A DNA stretch of 64,000 nt from CAVVSQ01 sp963848825 (GCA_963848825.1 CAWKFA010000002.1:1-64000), one strand, 5' to 3'. Shown: positions 9,437 through 16,566, counted from the first letter of the stretch. A program made the numbers and translations. Notes: generated by a model from the sequence alone, not told the origin.

Positions 9437-10691
9437 CAGGGCGAACGCATTAAACCCTCCCTAAAATACTAACCTTGGAGGACCTCTTCAAGGAAGATTT
9501 CATCCATGCTGGCACGATAGCGCTTACGGCCGACGCTTTCCTTGCTTTTGTGTTTTTTCAAGAGCATTAAGGCCAGACGGCGGAGGCAATTCAGGTTTTG
9601 CGCTGCGTGACGTTTCTGAGTTCGGTTTTGGTCCTCATTGAAACTGACATCCAAATGCCAATGCAGGCCGTTCTCAATTGCCCAGTGATTCCGCAAAGCC
9701 TTGCCGTAGAAGCGGGCTTTGGCCCGTTTGCTGCCAATGAAAAAGCGTACCTCACTACTGACTTTGCCGTCGATATTCCTTTCACTGCAACACATGCCGA
9801 TAACACGCAAATTGGTCCACGCTTCGGCTTGACTCACGTTCATGGGGTCCTCGATGACTGTGTACAGGCGTCGCTCCAAACGCCCATGGGCAAATTCGTT
9901 GGTTTCGTAGGTGTCATGATCCAGACCGGCGAAGTCTGTTTCCAGAGCTTTCTCAAAAGCACCTTGCAGATCGTGCAGCAAAGTTTCCTGGTTGCCTTTC
10001 ACCGTAAGGAGGTAGTCCCCGCCGCCGTCCACGATTTTCCGAGCGATCTCCTTTTGGCAACCCATGGCGTCGATAGTCACCAGAGCACCCTTCAGATTCA
10101 ACATTTCCAGCAACTTGGGAATGGCGGTAATCTCGTTGGATTTTTCGTTCACGGCCACCTGTCCGAGCGACAAATGGTTCTTGCTTACCCAGGCACTAAC
10201 CAAGTGCAAGGCCCCCAATCCTTCTTGGCGGGTGCCACGCAAAGTCTTTCCATCGATGGCAATTTGTTTCAGTCCCAGATTGGCAAACAAGGATTCCGTC
10301 CAATTCAAGAAGCAGCGTCCGAAAGCCTGTGGATCCAGGAGATCAAAAACCCGTTCGAAAGTATCGTGAGATGGAATGCCGTTGGTCAGTGGCAGAAAGC
10401 GTTGAAACCACGCACGGTGGCTTTTGCCAAACGTTACGATATCCGGCCAGGTATTGGCGTTGCCAATGACGGCACAAATGGCGATGGCAATAATATCCAA
10501 CAATTCATGCCGGCGGCGTCGGTGCAGGCGGGGATCACGCAAGTTTCGGAAATGCCTTTTCAGCGAAAGCGGGGATGCACCCATGATTCTCCTCCATGAA
10601 CGGGTAGGTCCGAGAGGAATCATAGGCGTGTACACTTGTCAAAAGCAACGGCGAGCCAATAATTCGGGTGGAGTTTGATGCGTACGCCCTG
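9437..10691. mobile_element. ISAs1-family insertion sequence, 1,255 bp, apparently complete
   Basis: The left end reads CAGGGCGAACGCATTAAACC (9437 onward). The reverse complement of the right end reads CAGGGCGTACGCATCAAACT, so the terminal repeats are imperfect but clear. One intact transposase gene lies inside. The element is flanked by the 10-bp direct repeat GTCCGTAAGG and splits an antitoxin-like gene in frame. Intact gene and exact duplication indicate a recent insertion. Confidence 0.9.
9469..10635 (-). CDS. ISAs1-family transposase
   Basis: A 388-residue open frame; a later start at 10584 (MGASPLSLKRHFRNL) gives 371 residues, closer to the family norm. The DDE-type catalytic blocks are present: IDGKTLRG, VTIDAMGCQKEIA, YLLTVKGNQ, EVRFFIGS and RNHWAIENGLHWHLDVSFNE with the conserved Glu. 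The C-terminal NLNCLRRLALMLLK is also typical. It moves the element by cut-and-paste or copying at its ends. Unlike many genes here it has no frameshift. Confidence 0.95.
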   Translation of the reverse strand: MYTPMIPLGPTRSWRRIMGASPLSLKRHFRNLRDPRLHRRRRHELLDIIAIAICAVIGNANTWPDIVTFGKSHRAWFQRFLPLTNGIPSHDTFERVFDLLDPQAFGRCFLNWTESLFANLGLKQIAIDGKTLRGTRQEGLGALHLVSAWVSKNHLSLGQVAVNEKSNEITAIPKLLEMLNLKGALVTIDAMGCQKEIARKIVDGGGDYLLTVKGNQETLLHDLQGAFEKALETDFAGLDHDTYETNEFAHGRLERRLYTVIEDPMNVSQAEAWTNLRVIGMCCSERNIDGKVSSEVRFFIGSKRAKARFYGKALRNHWAIENGLHWHLDVSFNEDQNRTQKRHAAQNLNCLRRLALMLLKKHKSKESVGRKRYRASMDEIFLEEVLQG

Positions 10692-10820
10692 GTCCGTAAG
10701 GGGTTCCAGGATAGCGGCCTGACCGACGACGAGTTGACAGGCCTTTTCGAGGAAGCTCGGGACGAAGCCTGGCAACAGCCACAATCAACGAAGGGCACAG
10801 AATGACCACGCCCGGTAGCT

Positions 10821-11022
10821 CGCCCGCGAAATTGGCTCAAATGGGTTAACGAGTCGGCGACCGACGTTGAAGTGCAGGCCATCAGGGCGCAGCGTAGTTC
10901 GAGGCTCGCCGTACGGCGACGAAGCCTGGATGAAGAGGACCGCCAAGCGATTAGGGCTGGAGTTCACGACGCGTCCACGCGGCAGGCCGCGGAAGGATGG
11001 AGAGCAAACATTGTTACAATAA
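10821..11022 (+). pseudogene. RAYT (REP-associated tyrosine transposase) C-terminal fragment
   Basis: The fragment starts RPRNWLKWVNESATDVEVQA and, after a one-base shift near 10893, continues SPYGDEAWMKRTAKRLGLE and RPRGRPRKDGEQTLLQ, with a stop at 11020-11022. W-V-N, the S/RGxPxGxExW block, TAxRLGLE and the RPRGRPRK end are the standard tail of these Y1-type transposases. The catalytic HUH and Tyr part is missing. It differs in sequence from the relics at 11588-13696, so it comes from another family member. A terminal-repeat sequence follows at 11048-11077. Confidence 0.75.
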
Positions 11023-11047
11023 ACATGCATGTCACCTTTTCTTCCCC

Positions 11048-11077
11048 CGAATTCGAGCCGCGTCCCCTTTGAATTTT
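11048..11077 (+). repeat. RAYT-relic right terminal repeat (copy E)
   Basis: It contains GAATTCGAGCCGCGTCCCCT followed by TTGAATTTT. This is the inverted counterpart of the left ends at 12584 and 13456 and the same as the right ends of copies A to D. The start codon of the Imm1 gene lies 14 bases further. Confidence 0.7.
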
Positions 11078-11091
11078 CTGGGAGGTAGCTG

Positions 11092-11480
11092 ATGAAAGTT
11101 GTGGACATCAACGGCGTCTATGAGGCAAGCGACATCCATGAGCTTGAGACGATGCTTATAAAAAGGTGGCAGATGGCTCCAAATCATTCTGGTTGTCTCA
11201 CGACGGCGAGAAATACCCAACGCTGTCGTTGTTGGTCAAGAACGACCTGGCGACTTTAAACAATGTGCCGAAAGAGTTTGACGCTGGCTTTAGCTCGGTT
11301 GGTGGAATGCCGGAGTTGGAGCCGGGAGGAACGACCACTTTTTCCAGCAGCAAAAATCGGGCTGACGATGTAGTTGTGTTGAACGATGCAGTGCTGCCCT
11401 TTTCGGCGGCGCTCCAAGCCACCAAAGAGTTCTTCCTTTCCAAGAACTTACCTCAATCGGTTGAGTGGCTACAGCTTTGA
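11092..11480 (+). CDS. Imm1-family immunity protein (one frameshift)
   Basis: Start ATG at 11092 follows GGGAGG at 11080-11085, a good ribosome binding site. The first 23 codons (MKVVDINGVYEASDIHELET...) are in one frame. An A5 run near 11160 shifts it, and the rest reads VADGSKSFWLSHDGEKYPTL, SLLVKNDLATLNNVP and GFSSVGG. It ends VLPFSAALQATKEFFLSKN and SVEWLQL, with a stop at 11478-11480. The order FWLS, YPTLxLLV, GFxSVG and a terminal alpha-helix ending in EW is the Imm1 pattern. Such proteins neutralise nuclease- or deaminase-type toxins of contact-dependent systems. No cognate toxin is adjacent. Length is about 129 residues, normal for the family. Confidence 0.75.
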
Positions 11481-11587
11481 GTGTTCCGCCTTCGACCGCT
11501 TCTCAACGCCCCCAAGCCGATGACGTGGCTTCGGGGTCGGCTTCAAGGGGATGGGTTGTGCCAGGCCGAACACGATTGGCTGCGTCC

Positions 11588-12042
11588 GGACGCAGCTCGA
11601 ATTCGAGCGCAAATCTTGTTGAGCGGCCAGTACCGATGCCTTAAACTTTGCCTATGCCACGACGGGAGCGTAATGCTCCAAGCGGCTTAGTTGCCATGCG
11701 CTCAAGGGAGCCTGTGGCAACGGCAACCGGACTGTGAAGGGGTTTAGTCGACCACCTGCGTCGTTGGCCCCTGGGATATGCCGCTCAATTGGGTGGACCT
11801 CGTGAACGCGGTGCAGACCGGGGAGGAACTGGAGTTGGTGCGCCGTTCGGTGACACGTAGTCGGCCCGACGGTTCGAAACGATGGTGCCGGCAGACGGCT
11901 CAACAACTCGGTTTGCAAGCGTCGAAGCGTCCACAGAGTCGGCCCTGTAAATACCCGGGAAACGATGCCCCGACACTGTTTTGACAACCGAAAATGACTG
12001 AATGCGAGCTGCGTCCCCTTTGAGTTTTTCTTTGAGTTTTTC
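11588..12042 (+). mobile_element. Internally deleted RAYT-derived element (copy B)
   Basis: The left end has GGACGCAGCTCGAATTCGAG and the right end GAGCTGCGTCCCCTTTGAGT, an inverted pair. Between them is a relic of a RAYT gene. The N-terminus is at about 11654 (MPRRERNAPSGLV), followed directly by the C-terminal part PLNWVDLVNAVQT, LVRRSVTRSRPDGSKRW and TAQQLGLQASKRP. The middle with the catalytic residues is gone. The same deletion occurs in copy C, so these are related non-autonomous units. A TTGACA hexamer lies at 11981-11986. The terminal TTTGAGTTTTTC is doubled (12020-12030 and 12031-12042), and the next gene starts 6 bases later. Confidence 0.75.
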
Positions 12043-12048
12043 GAAAAG

Positions 12049-12492
12049 ATGTTATACCGTAGCGTGCAAGTATTCTTTGGTGCGTTAGCTGGCGGCATCA
12101 TCGGTTTCTTTACCGAATTGCTTTCGTTGGTCACAATTTGGAATGCGGCGTCTGACGAAGGCAAGTTGCCTGTTCTTGGAATTCTAATTGGCGCTGGTGC
12201 CGGGGGTATGCTGGTCTTTGTAGCTGGAAATCGGAAATTTAGTGATCGCAGGAGAGTTATCTTAGCCTCAGGGCTTTTGGGTATGATCCTTGGCGTGCTG
12301 GCAGCGTATTTCATTTTCGTGCCTATAGCCACCGCTTTCGATCCCTCTGCAGACGAAATCTTCCGCACCAGAGTGCAAGCACAGTATCAGCGACAAGGTG
12401 TTTTTTGGGGCGCCGCATTGGGCGGAGTCTGTGGTTTTATTGCGGTATTATTGTGGTTGCATCTCGTTAAGACCTATAGTAGCCGAGCCTAA
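12049..12492 (+). CDS. Four-helix membrane protein, unknown function
   Basis: 147 residues. Hydrophobic segments lie at about residues 8-30, 43-60, 73-95 and 118-140, several with GxxxG-type glycines (GALAGGIIGFF, GILIGAGAGGM, WGAALGGVCGF), so four membrane helices are likely. The start ATG at 12049 is 6 bases after RAYT relic B; the A-rich GAAAAG just before it is the only ribosome-site-like sequence. The position in the cassette array suggests a membrane immunity protein against a pore-forming or membrane-acting toxin. That is inference from context only, and no family is recognised. Confidence 0.6.
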   Translation: MLYRSVQVFFGALAGGIIGFFTELLSLVTIWNAASDEGKLPVLGILIGAGAGGMLVFVAGNRKFSDRRRVILASGLLGMILGVLAAYFIFVPIATAFDPSADEIFRTRVQAQYQRQGVFWGAALGGVCGFIAVLLWLHLVKTYSSRA

Positions 12493-12510
12493 GGAAGGGG
12501 GGACCACAGT

Positions 12511-12582
12511 ATGCGTTGGCACGCACATTACCACACCGGCGGCACTGGCCATATTTACCAGGGACGCCATAAGTCATTCCAG
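12511..12582 (+). pseudogene. RAYT internal fragment
   Basis: The frame reads RWHAHYHTGGTGHIYQGR followed by HKSF. This is the conserved block just after the HUH/Tyr core of these transposases (RYHxHHxTxGxGHLYQGRFKSF in relatives). It abuts the left end of copy C, and upstream and downstream protein parts are missing. It shows that at least one fuller RAYT gene once existed here. Confidence 0.7.
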
Positions 12583-13066
12583 AAATTCAAAGGGGACGCA
12601 CCTCGAATTCGACGGCAAAATTTATTGAACGACCAGTGCCGACGCCATACAATTTGCCTATGCCACGACGGGACCGTAATGCTCCAAGCGGCTTGGTTGC
12701 ACCATGCGCTCAAGGGAACCTGTGGCAACGGCAACCGGGCTGTGAAGGGGTTTAGTCGACCACCTGCGTCCTTGGCCCGTGGATATGCCGCTCAATTGGG
12801 TGGACCTCGGAAACGCGGTGCAGACCGAGGAGGAACTGGAGGCGGTGCGCCGTTCGGCGACACGTAGTCGGCCCTACGGTTCGGAACGATGGTGCCGGCA
12901 GACGGCTCAACAACTCGGTTTGCAAGCGTCGAAGCGTCCAAAGAGTCGGCCGCGTGTAAATACCCGGGAAACGATGCCCCGACACTGTTTTGACAACCGA
13001 AAAATGACTGAATACGAGGTGACTGAATACGAGCTGCGTCCCGAGCTGCGTCCCCTTTGAGTTTTT
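12582..13066 (+). mobile_element. Internally deleted RAYT-derived element (copy C)
   Basis: The left end AATTCAAAGGGGACGCACCT (12584 onward) and the right end GCTGCGTCCCCTTTGAGTTT are inverted repeats. The interior matches copy B over nearly its whole length: N-terminus at about 12661 (MPRRDRNAPSGLV), the same deletion, then PLNWVDLGNAVQT, AVRRSATRSRPYGSERW and TAQQLGLQASKRP. TTGACA is at 12990-12995. Near the right end GACTGAATACGAG and GAGCTGCGTCCC are each doubled, a short tandem duplication. The Imm35-like gene starts 31 bases downstream. Confidence 0.78.
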
Positions 13067-13097
13067 CCGAGTATATCGAATGGGTTGGAGGCCTCAG

Positions 13098-13316
13098 ATG
13101 AACCAAAAAGAAGCGGAACAGCTTGCGTTAGACTTTATCATTGGGAAAACCGGCCGCAAACTGAAATTGATTGGTTCAAGGAAGCGGCCAAAGGGGCCCG
13201 ACGAATGGGATGTATTGTTTGAAACCGTGGATCTGGACGGAAATGTCGCTGATGGTCCGACTGTCGTCATAGTAAATGCCCAAACGGAGTCGGTTCGGTT
13301 TTTTGGGGGGAAGTAG
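13098..13316 (+). CDS. Small soluble protein, Imm35-like
   Basis: 72 residues, starting MNQKEAEQLALDFIIGKTGR at 13098 behind a strong TTGGAGG site. An N-terminal helix is followed by strands (DEWDVLFETVDLDG) and a C-terminal PTVVIVNAQTESVRFF. Size and the pattern 'helix, W-V-F strand, V-D/N-x-x-T/G-x-V strand' resemble the YrhB-type immunity family (Imm35), but the match is by eye. Its place directly after RAYT relic C, like its neighbours, supports an immunity role. It could also be an unrelated small protein. Confidence 0.6.
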   Translation: MNQKEAEQLALDFIIGKTGRKLKLIGSRKRPKGPDEWDVLFETVDLDGNVADGPTVVIVNAQTESVRFFGGK

Positions 13317-13455
13317 GCCGATAGAAATTCGATATGGGCTGTGACCCGGCTTCGGGCATCGGGGCTTTGGCGACAGATGCCCTTTCCATCACCCACGTCG
13401 CTTCTGGCGGTTAGTGAGCGTTGTCGATGGCTCCCACGTCGTCATTGATGCCTGG

Positions 13456-13696
13456 AAAATTCAAAGCGGACACAATTCGAATTCAAGGACAACTCTTATT
13501 GAACGACCAGTGCCGATGCCTTACATTTTGCGTATGACACGACGGGTCCGTAATGCTCCAGGCAGCTTGGTGTACCATACGCTCAAGGTAGCCAGTGGCA
13601 ACGGCAACCGGGCAAAAACCCGGGAAACGATGCGCTGACACTGTTTTGGCAGCCGAACATGACTGGAGAAAAGCCGCGTCCCTTTTGGATTTTTTA
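13456..13696 (+). mobile_element. Short RAYT-derived element (copy D)
   Basis: The left end AAAATTCAAAGCGGACACAA pairs with the right end GCCGCGTCCCTTTTGGATTT. The interior keeps only the RAYT N-terminus from 13516 (MPYILRMTRRVRNAPGSLVY, HTLK) and the right-end block CCCGGGAAACGATGCGC. The C-terminal coding part present in copies B and C is deleted, so this is a shorter derivative. The hexamer corresponding to TTGACA is TTGGCA (13646-13651). The next gene starts 14 bases downstream. Confidence 0.72.
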
Positions 13697-13710
13697 ACGA
13701 GTTGACTATC

Positions 13711-14190
13711 ATGCATCCACAAACTATTGCAACTTTGGATCAACTTGCGAAAACCGAATGGTTTGTTTGTGTCGGGGTGAAAGACACGGCTGTTGCCATT
13801 GTGCTTTCATCTTGGCACGAGGCGATCGCGCACTGTAGTTCAACAGAATGGGAAAACATATGCCTTGATGCATCTAATCAGTACTGTAGGGGAATACTTG
13901 AACGATCGGTGGAGAGATTTAAACGATGGAACGAGATCGCCATTGAGCTAAAGGAGACGACAATACCATTTGTGCGCCGGAAGATCGAAGCGGTGGTGAA
14001 GGAACAAAGACTGCCCGAAATCTTTGAGAATATGGTGCAGTGGGATATTCTCGGCGTGTGCATGGAGGCCGAGTATGAAGATGTTTATCCTCCCGGATTC
14101 TATGCGAGCCAGGCCTATTGGTATGTCAAAGGCCATTTCCCGTGTGGCTGGGAAGGTGAATTCCCAAAGGGAAAGCTCATCATATATTAA
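13711..14190 (+). CDS. Hypothetical soluble protein, cassette gene
   Basis: 159 residues from ATG 13711 (MHPQTIATLDQLAKTEWFVC); a TTG at 13702 is an alternative start. The first 60 residues contain WFVCVGVKD and SSWHEAIAHC. The middle is a long charged helical part (ERSVERFKRWNEIAIELKE) and the C-terminus is rich in Tyr/Trp (FYASQAYWYVKGHFPCGWEG). No family is recognised. The start lies 14 bases after RAYT relic D, the same arrangement as the Imm1 gene, so an immunity function is plausible but unproven. Confidence 0.65.
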   Translation: MHPQTIATLDQLAKTEWFVCVGVKDTAVAIVLSSWHEAIAHCSSTEWENICLDASNQYCRGILERSVERFKRWNEIAIELKETTIPFVRRKIEAVVKEQRLPEIFENMVQWDILGVCMEAEYEDVYPPGFYASQAYWYVKGHFPCGWEGEFPKGKLIIY

Positions 14191-14459
14191 GCCGTCGGGA
14201 GAATTCAACTTGGGAAAAGGGCCTGCGATACGTGGGGGGGGTTTAAGAGCAATATCGTCCGGCTCGCTGCATCTGTAGGATGGGTATTTATTTATCGGAT
14301 CGAGAACCCGCTTTAACGAAGCTCTGTGGCCATGGAGGCATCGTGCGTCTATATTGGTCTGATTTGTGATCGCCCCCAAGCCGACGACGTGGCACCGGTG
14401 TCCGTTCAGTGTGTTTTCAGCCTTATTGGCTATTGAAAGTGACGCCCTCAAGGAACTCA
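14191..14459. other. Spacer without gene
   Basis: No coding region is supported. CGCCCCCAAGCCGACGACGT at 14371-14390 nearly repeats the sequence at 11507-11526 downstream of the Imm1 gene, so the two cassette spacers share a short motif. A G9 run lies at about 14234-14242. Confidence 0.4.
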
Positions 14460-14966
14460 ATGAAGTCGAGCCTAATAACCGCGTTAGTTCTACTGGTTTT
14501 GTTCGCAGCGGCAGTTATGTTGTTGCTGCTCGGAGATATTGAGCTAGGAGAACGGCAATTGGCAAAGGAAAAAAATGACAGGGTAGGAAGAAGCCTTCTT
14601 CATTACGCGGTTGTTGATGGCGATGTTTCCGAAGTTTTGAGGCTCGTCCGTAGTGGGGCGGACGTTAATTTTCACGATAAAAACGGTCATACTCCTTTGC
14701 ATTTTGCCGCCCAGCAGCAGAATGTTGAAGCAGCTAAAATACTTTTGGAATTCGGAGCCAAAATAGACGTGAAAGATCTGCATGGAGCAACTCCATTATT
14801 GAACGCCGTTTTCACATCCCGTAACGAGGGGGAACTAATTGAGCTTCTGCGTGCGCATGGAGCTGATCCTTACGCAAAAAACAATTACGGTGTTAATCCT
14901 GTTTCGTTGGCCCGTGGGATCGCAAATTACGATGTTGCTCAGTTTTTCAATGACCTGCCAAAATAG
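14460..14966 (+). CDS. Membrane-anchored ankyrin-repeat protein
   Basis: 168 residues. An N-terminal hydrophobic segment (residues 5-25, LITALVLLVLFAAAVMLLLL) is a signal anchor or signal peptide. It is followed by about four ankyrin repeats: GRSLLHYAVVDGDVSEVLRL, then GHTPLHFAAQQQNVEAAKIL, then GATPLLNAV, then GVNPVSLARGIANYDVAQFF. The TPLHxAAxxxxxxxxxxLL pattern is clear. Ankyrin proteins of this size often act as immunity proteins in polymorphic toxin loci. Here it sits directly before a toxin-like tail and a MafI gene. The anchor suggests action at the inner membrane or periplasm. Confidence 0.8.
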   Translation: MKSSLITALVLLVLFAAAVMLLLLGDIELGERQLAKEKNDRVGRSLLHYAVVDGDVSEVLRLVRSGADVNFHDKNGHTPLHFAAQQQNVEAAKILLEFGAKIDVKDLHGATPLLNAVFTSRNEGELIELLRAHGADPYAKNNYGVNPVSLARGIANYDVAQFFNDLPK

Positions 14967-14967
14967 C

Positions 14968-15099
14968 CTAAACATTGGTTCCACCGTCACCCAATCAGCG
15001 ACGCACACCGACACGGACCACGATACCGGATTTATAATTCGAGTAATTGCTGAACCCGCTGGTGAAGGAATTATCACTGGCTTCCCCACCGCGCGATAG
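14968..15099 (+). pseudogene. Toxin C-terminal remnant next to its immunity-type gene
   Basis: After the ankyrin stop one frame reads NIGSTVTQSATHTDTDHDTG, then FIIRVIAEPAGEG and IITGFPTAR, ending at 15097-15099. There is no start codon of its own in a sensible place. The final pattern, 'TG-hydrophobic strand-G-x-hydrophobic-TGFP' at the very C-terminus, is seen in EndoU/BECR-type nuclease toxin tips (strand ending in TxYP or TGYP). It ends 10 bases before a MafI immunity gene, exactly where a toxin tip would end. The toxin identity is inference; the fragment is too short for certainty. Confidence 0.4.
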
Positions 15100-15109
15100 G
15101 AGCGTGATA

Positions 15110-15355
15110 ATGACCATGCAATCCATTGAGAAGGACTTACTCAAGACAATCGACGCCTTTCAAAACGAGCTACCGACTGAGCAGTTGACAGACATGAAAG
15201 ATCTGGCGAAGGCCGGCGAGCCGGGTGTTGCATTGGAGAACCTATGCGCACAAATATATGAGTATAGTATTCACGTTTCCACCGAGCTCTTGAACGACAT
15301 ACGTGTTCTTGGCTCGGCAATGAAAATAAAGCCGGAATGCTGGGAGCAGCTTTAG
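15110..15355 (+). CDS. MafI-family immunity protein
   Basis: 81 residues, starting MTMQSIEKDLLKTIDAFQNE at 15110 with AGGAG at 15098-15102 as ribosome site. The core AKAGEPGVALENLCAQIYEY, followed by a helical VSTELLNDIRVLGSAM and a terminal W-E-x-L, is the MafI pattern (all-helical, about 80-90 residues). MafI proteins protect against MafB-type secreted toxins. The preceding 130 bases encode a toxin-like C-terminus, so the pair looks like the stump of a toxin-immunity module whose main body was lost or left elsewhere. Confidence 0.8.
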   Translation: MTMQSIEKDLLKTIDAFQNELPTEQLTDMKDLAKAGEPGVALENLCAQIYEYSIHVSTELLNDIRVLGSAMKIKPECWEQL

Positions 15356-15369
15356 AGGCTTCTTTTGTT

Positions 15370-15660
15370 TGAGTTACCACGGCGACATGAGGCACAGTCG
15401 CGACCACGGATGCGAGGGTACATCGAGTGAAGGACCGAGGCGTTGGGAAGCAAGTACCGCTTCAGTAAACGCTCAACGACCGTCCAGGAAAGAGGCCCCC
15501 ACCGTCGGCGGCAAAGTGACCGCGTAGTTTCTGGACCAAGATGTTATGCTGCTCCCTGAGCGGGTGGTGCCGGTGGAAACGGCACCATCGTGCAATCGTT
15601 CGGAGTGCTCGGCTCAAGCGGTCTTGGGCCGTTTGGCGTCGTACCACCAAAAAACCGCGA
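15370..15660 (-). mobile_element. Group II intron reverse transcriptase remnant
   Basis: On the minus strand the segment from about 15650 reads RALRTIARWCRFHRHHPLRE, then QHNILVQKLRGHF, the thumb-region block of group II intron reverse transcriptases. After an internal deletion it continues RRWGPLSWTVVERLLKRYLL and VLHSMYP, the same C-terminal block as at 8974-9216. The piece that joins them in intact proteins (YYGxTGN and the following helix) is missing. No domain V/VI structure is visible at the end of this copy. Confidence 0.7.
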
Positions 15661-15755
15661 CGCGAGCGGACCCAGTGGTGAGTGAAACTTGCTCGTGACG
15701 AGAAGCGTGAGTCGAGTCAAAAATCTGCGCGGCTTGGAGTGTTGTTTGAGGCGTT

Positions 15756-16304
15756 ATGTTCAATCGCGAAAAAACGCAATCAGGTCGAAACTGGATCTTT
15801 AAAGGTTTCCTATACGGAGCGGCGATTGGCGTAGTTTTTGGGTTTCTGACGCAAGCGACCTGGAAGATTTATCCCTTCCCAGCACAGATGTCGGCTGCAC
15901 TCTGGGGGCTCGTTGGTGGTGGGTTAGGCCTTCTTGGTGGTTTCGCCATTAAATTTCTCCATCAAATGATAAAAAGTCGTACGCTTCCACCGATCAGCGG
16001 GACAAATACTCCGATTCCCTGGCCACTACCTCTTCCACCAGAAATGCAAACTTTAACATTTCGAGGCGAAGGAAATAATACTACCGAGGAATTCACTTTA
16101 CAGGCAGACGCGGCACTCCGTATCATAGTTGAAAACGGGCCGTTTACGCTTCGAGTTCGCAAAGCCGATGGTACTTTCTTAAGCGATGTCGCAAGGGTTG
16201 CAGACAAAGGTCTCGCGCTCATGGCTATCCCTGAGCGTGGCCGGTACTCTCTTGTGATTGACTCCTCCTCGCGTTGGGGGGTCACGGTTGTTTACCAGAG
16301 ATAG
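15756..16304 (+). CDS. Hypothetical protein with two N-terminal membrane helices and a beta-rich domain
   Basis: 182 residues from ATG 15756. Residues 14-32 (WIFKGFLYGAAIGVVFGFL) and 44-65 (AALWGLVGGGLGLLGGFAI) are membrane segments. A Pro-rich linker (PIPWPLPLPP) leads to a C-terminal domain of strands (MQTLTFRGEG, LRIIVENGPFTLRVRKADG, RGRYSLVIDSS). This suggests a small sandwich domain outside the membrane, such as a pre-peptidase-like C-terminal fold. No family is named. It follows the group II intron remnant and may be another cassette gene. Confidence 0.6.
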   Translation: MFNREKTQSGRNWIFKGFLYGAAIGVVFGFLTQATWKIYPFPAQMSAALWGLVGGGLGLLGGFAIKFLHQMIKSRTLPPISGTNTPIPWPLPLPPEMQTLTFRGEGNNTTEEFTLQADAALRIIVENGPFTLRVRKADGTFLSDVARVADKGLALMAIPERGRYSLVIDSSSRWGVTVVYQR

Positions 16305-16566
16305 ACCGGTGACGGGTGCCGTGACCGGCGGCGAAATTGCCGGATCGGCCGCGGGCGTCGTTGCAAACGTCGGCCAAGCCGCCGCGGCATTCGGCCCCGC
16401 AGCGACCGCTGGGAACAAACTAAGTCAGGCGGCGAACGCAGGCAATGGCGGGAACTTAAGAACCGTGAATTTGCATCTCGATCCTCGGACATGTGAAATC
16501 TACGTACCGAGGCCAGGCGGCGGATTCGAGGCAACTGGTTTTAACGTCAATGACTACATACACTAG
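16258..16566 (+). CDS. Ala/Gly-rich fragment of unknown protein
   Basis: The frame overlaps the end of the preceding gene; the coherent part begins after its stop (from about 16305). It reads VTGAVTGGEIAGSAAGVVAN and FGPAATAGNKLSQAANAG, then LRTVNLHLDPRTCEIYVPR, ending FEATGFNVNDYIH. The small-residue hydrophobic stretch resembles pre-toxin linker regions of polymorphic toxins. It has no convincing start and is probably a 3' gene fragment. Confidence 0.35.
   Translation: MTPPRVGGSRLFTRDRPVTGAVTGGEIAGSAAGVVANVGQAAAAFGPAATAGNKLSQAANAGNGGNLRTVNLHLDPRTCEIYVPRPGGGFEATGFNVNDYIH

Larger units (their letters stand above)
9280..10805 (+). pseudogene. Antitoxin-like gene interrupted by an ISAs1-family element
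   Basis: The 5' part (9280-9436) encodes MTITISLSPETEKKLLEAAA and continues to FDQILASVRK. This resembles short ribbon-helix-helix antitoxin-type proteins. After the IS, the 3' part (from 10702) continues in the same frame as GFQDSGLTDDELTGLFEEAR and ends at 10803-10805. Removing the IS and one copy of its target duplication restores one uninterrupted protein of about 87 residues, which proves the insertion. The ATG at 10802 overlaps the stop, as in toxin-antitoxin pairs, but that frame stops after 15 codons and runs into a RAYT fragment, so no toxin remains. Confidence 0.8.

Noticed and set aside
9598..10599. Plus-strand frame of 333 codons inside the ISAs1-family element
   Set aside because: Antisense to an intact transposase with all catalytic blocks; no protein-like features.
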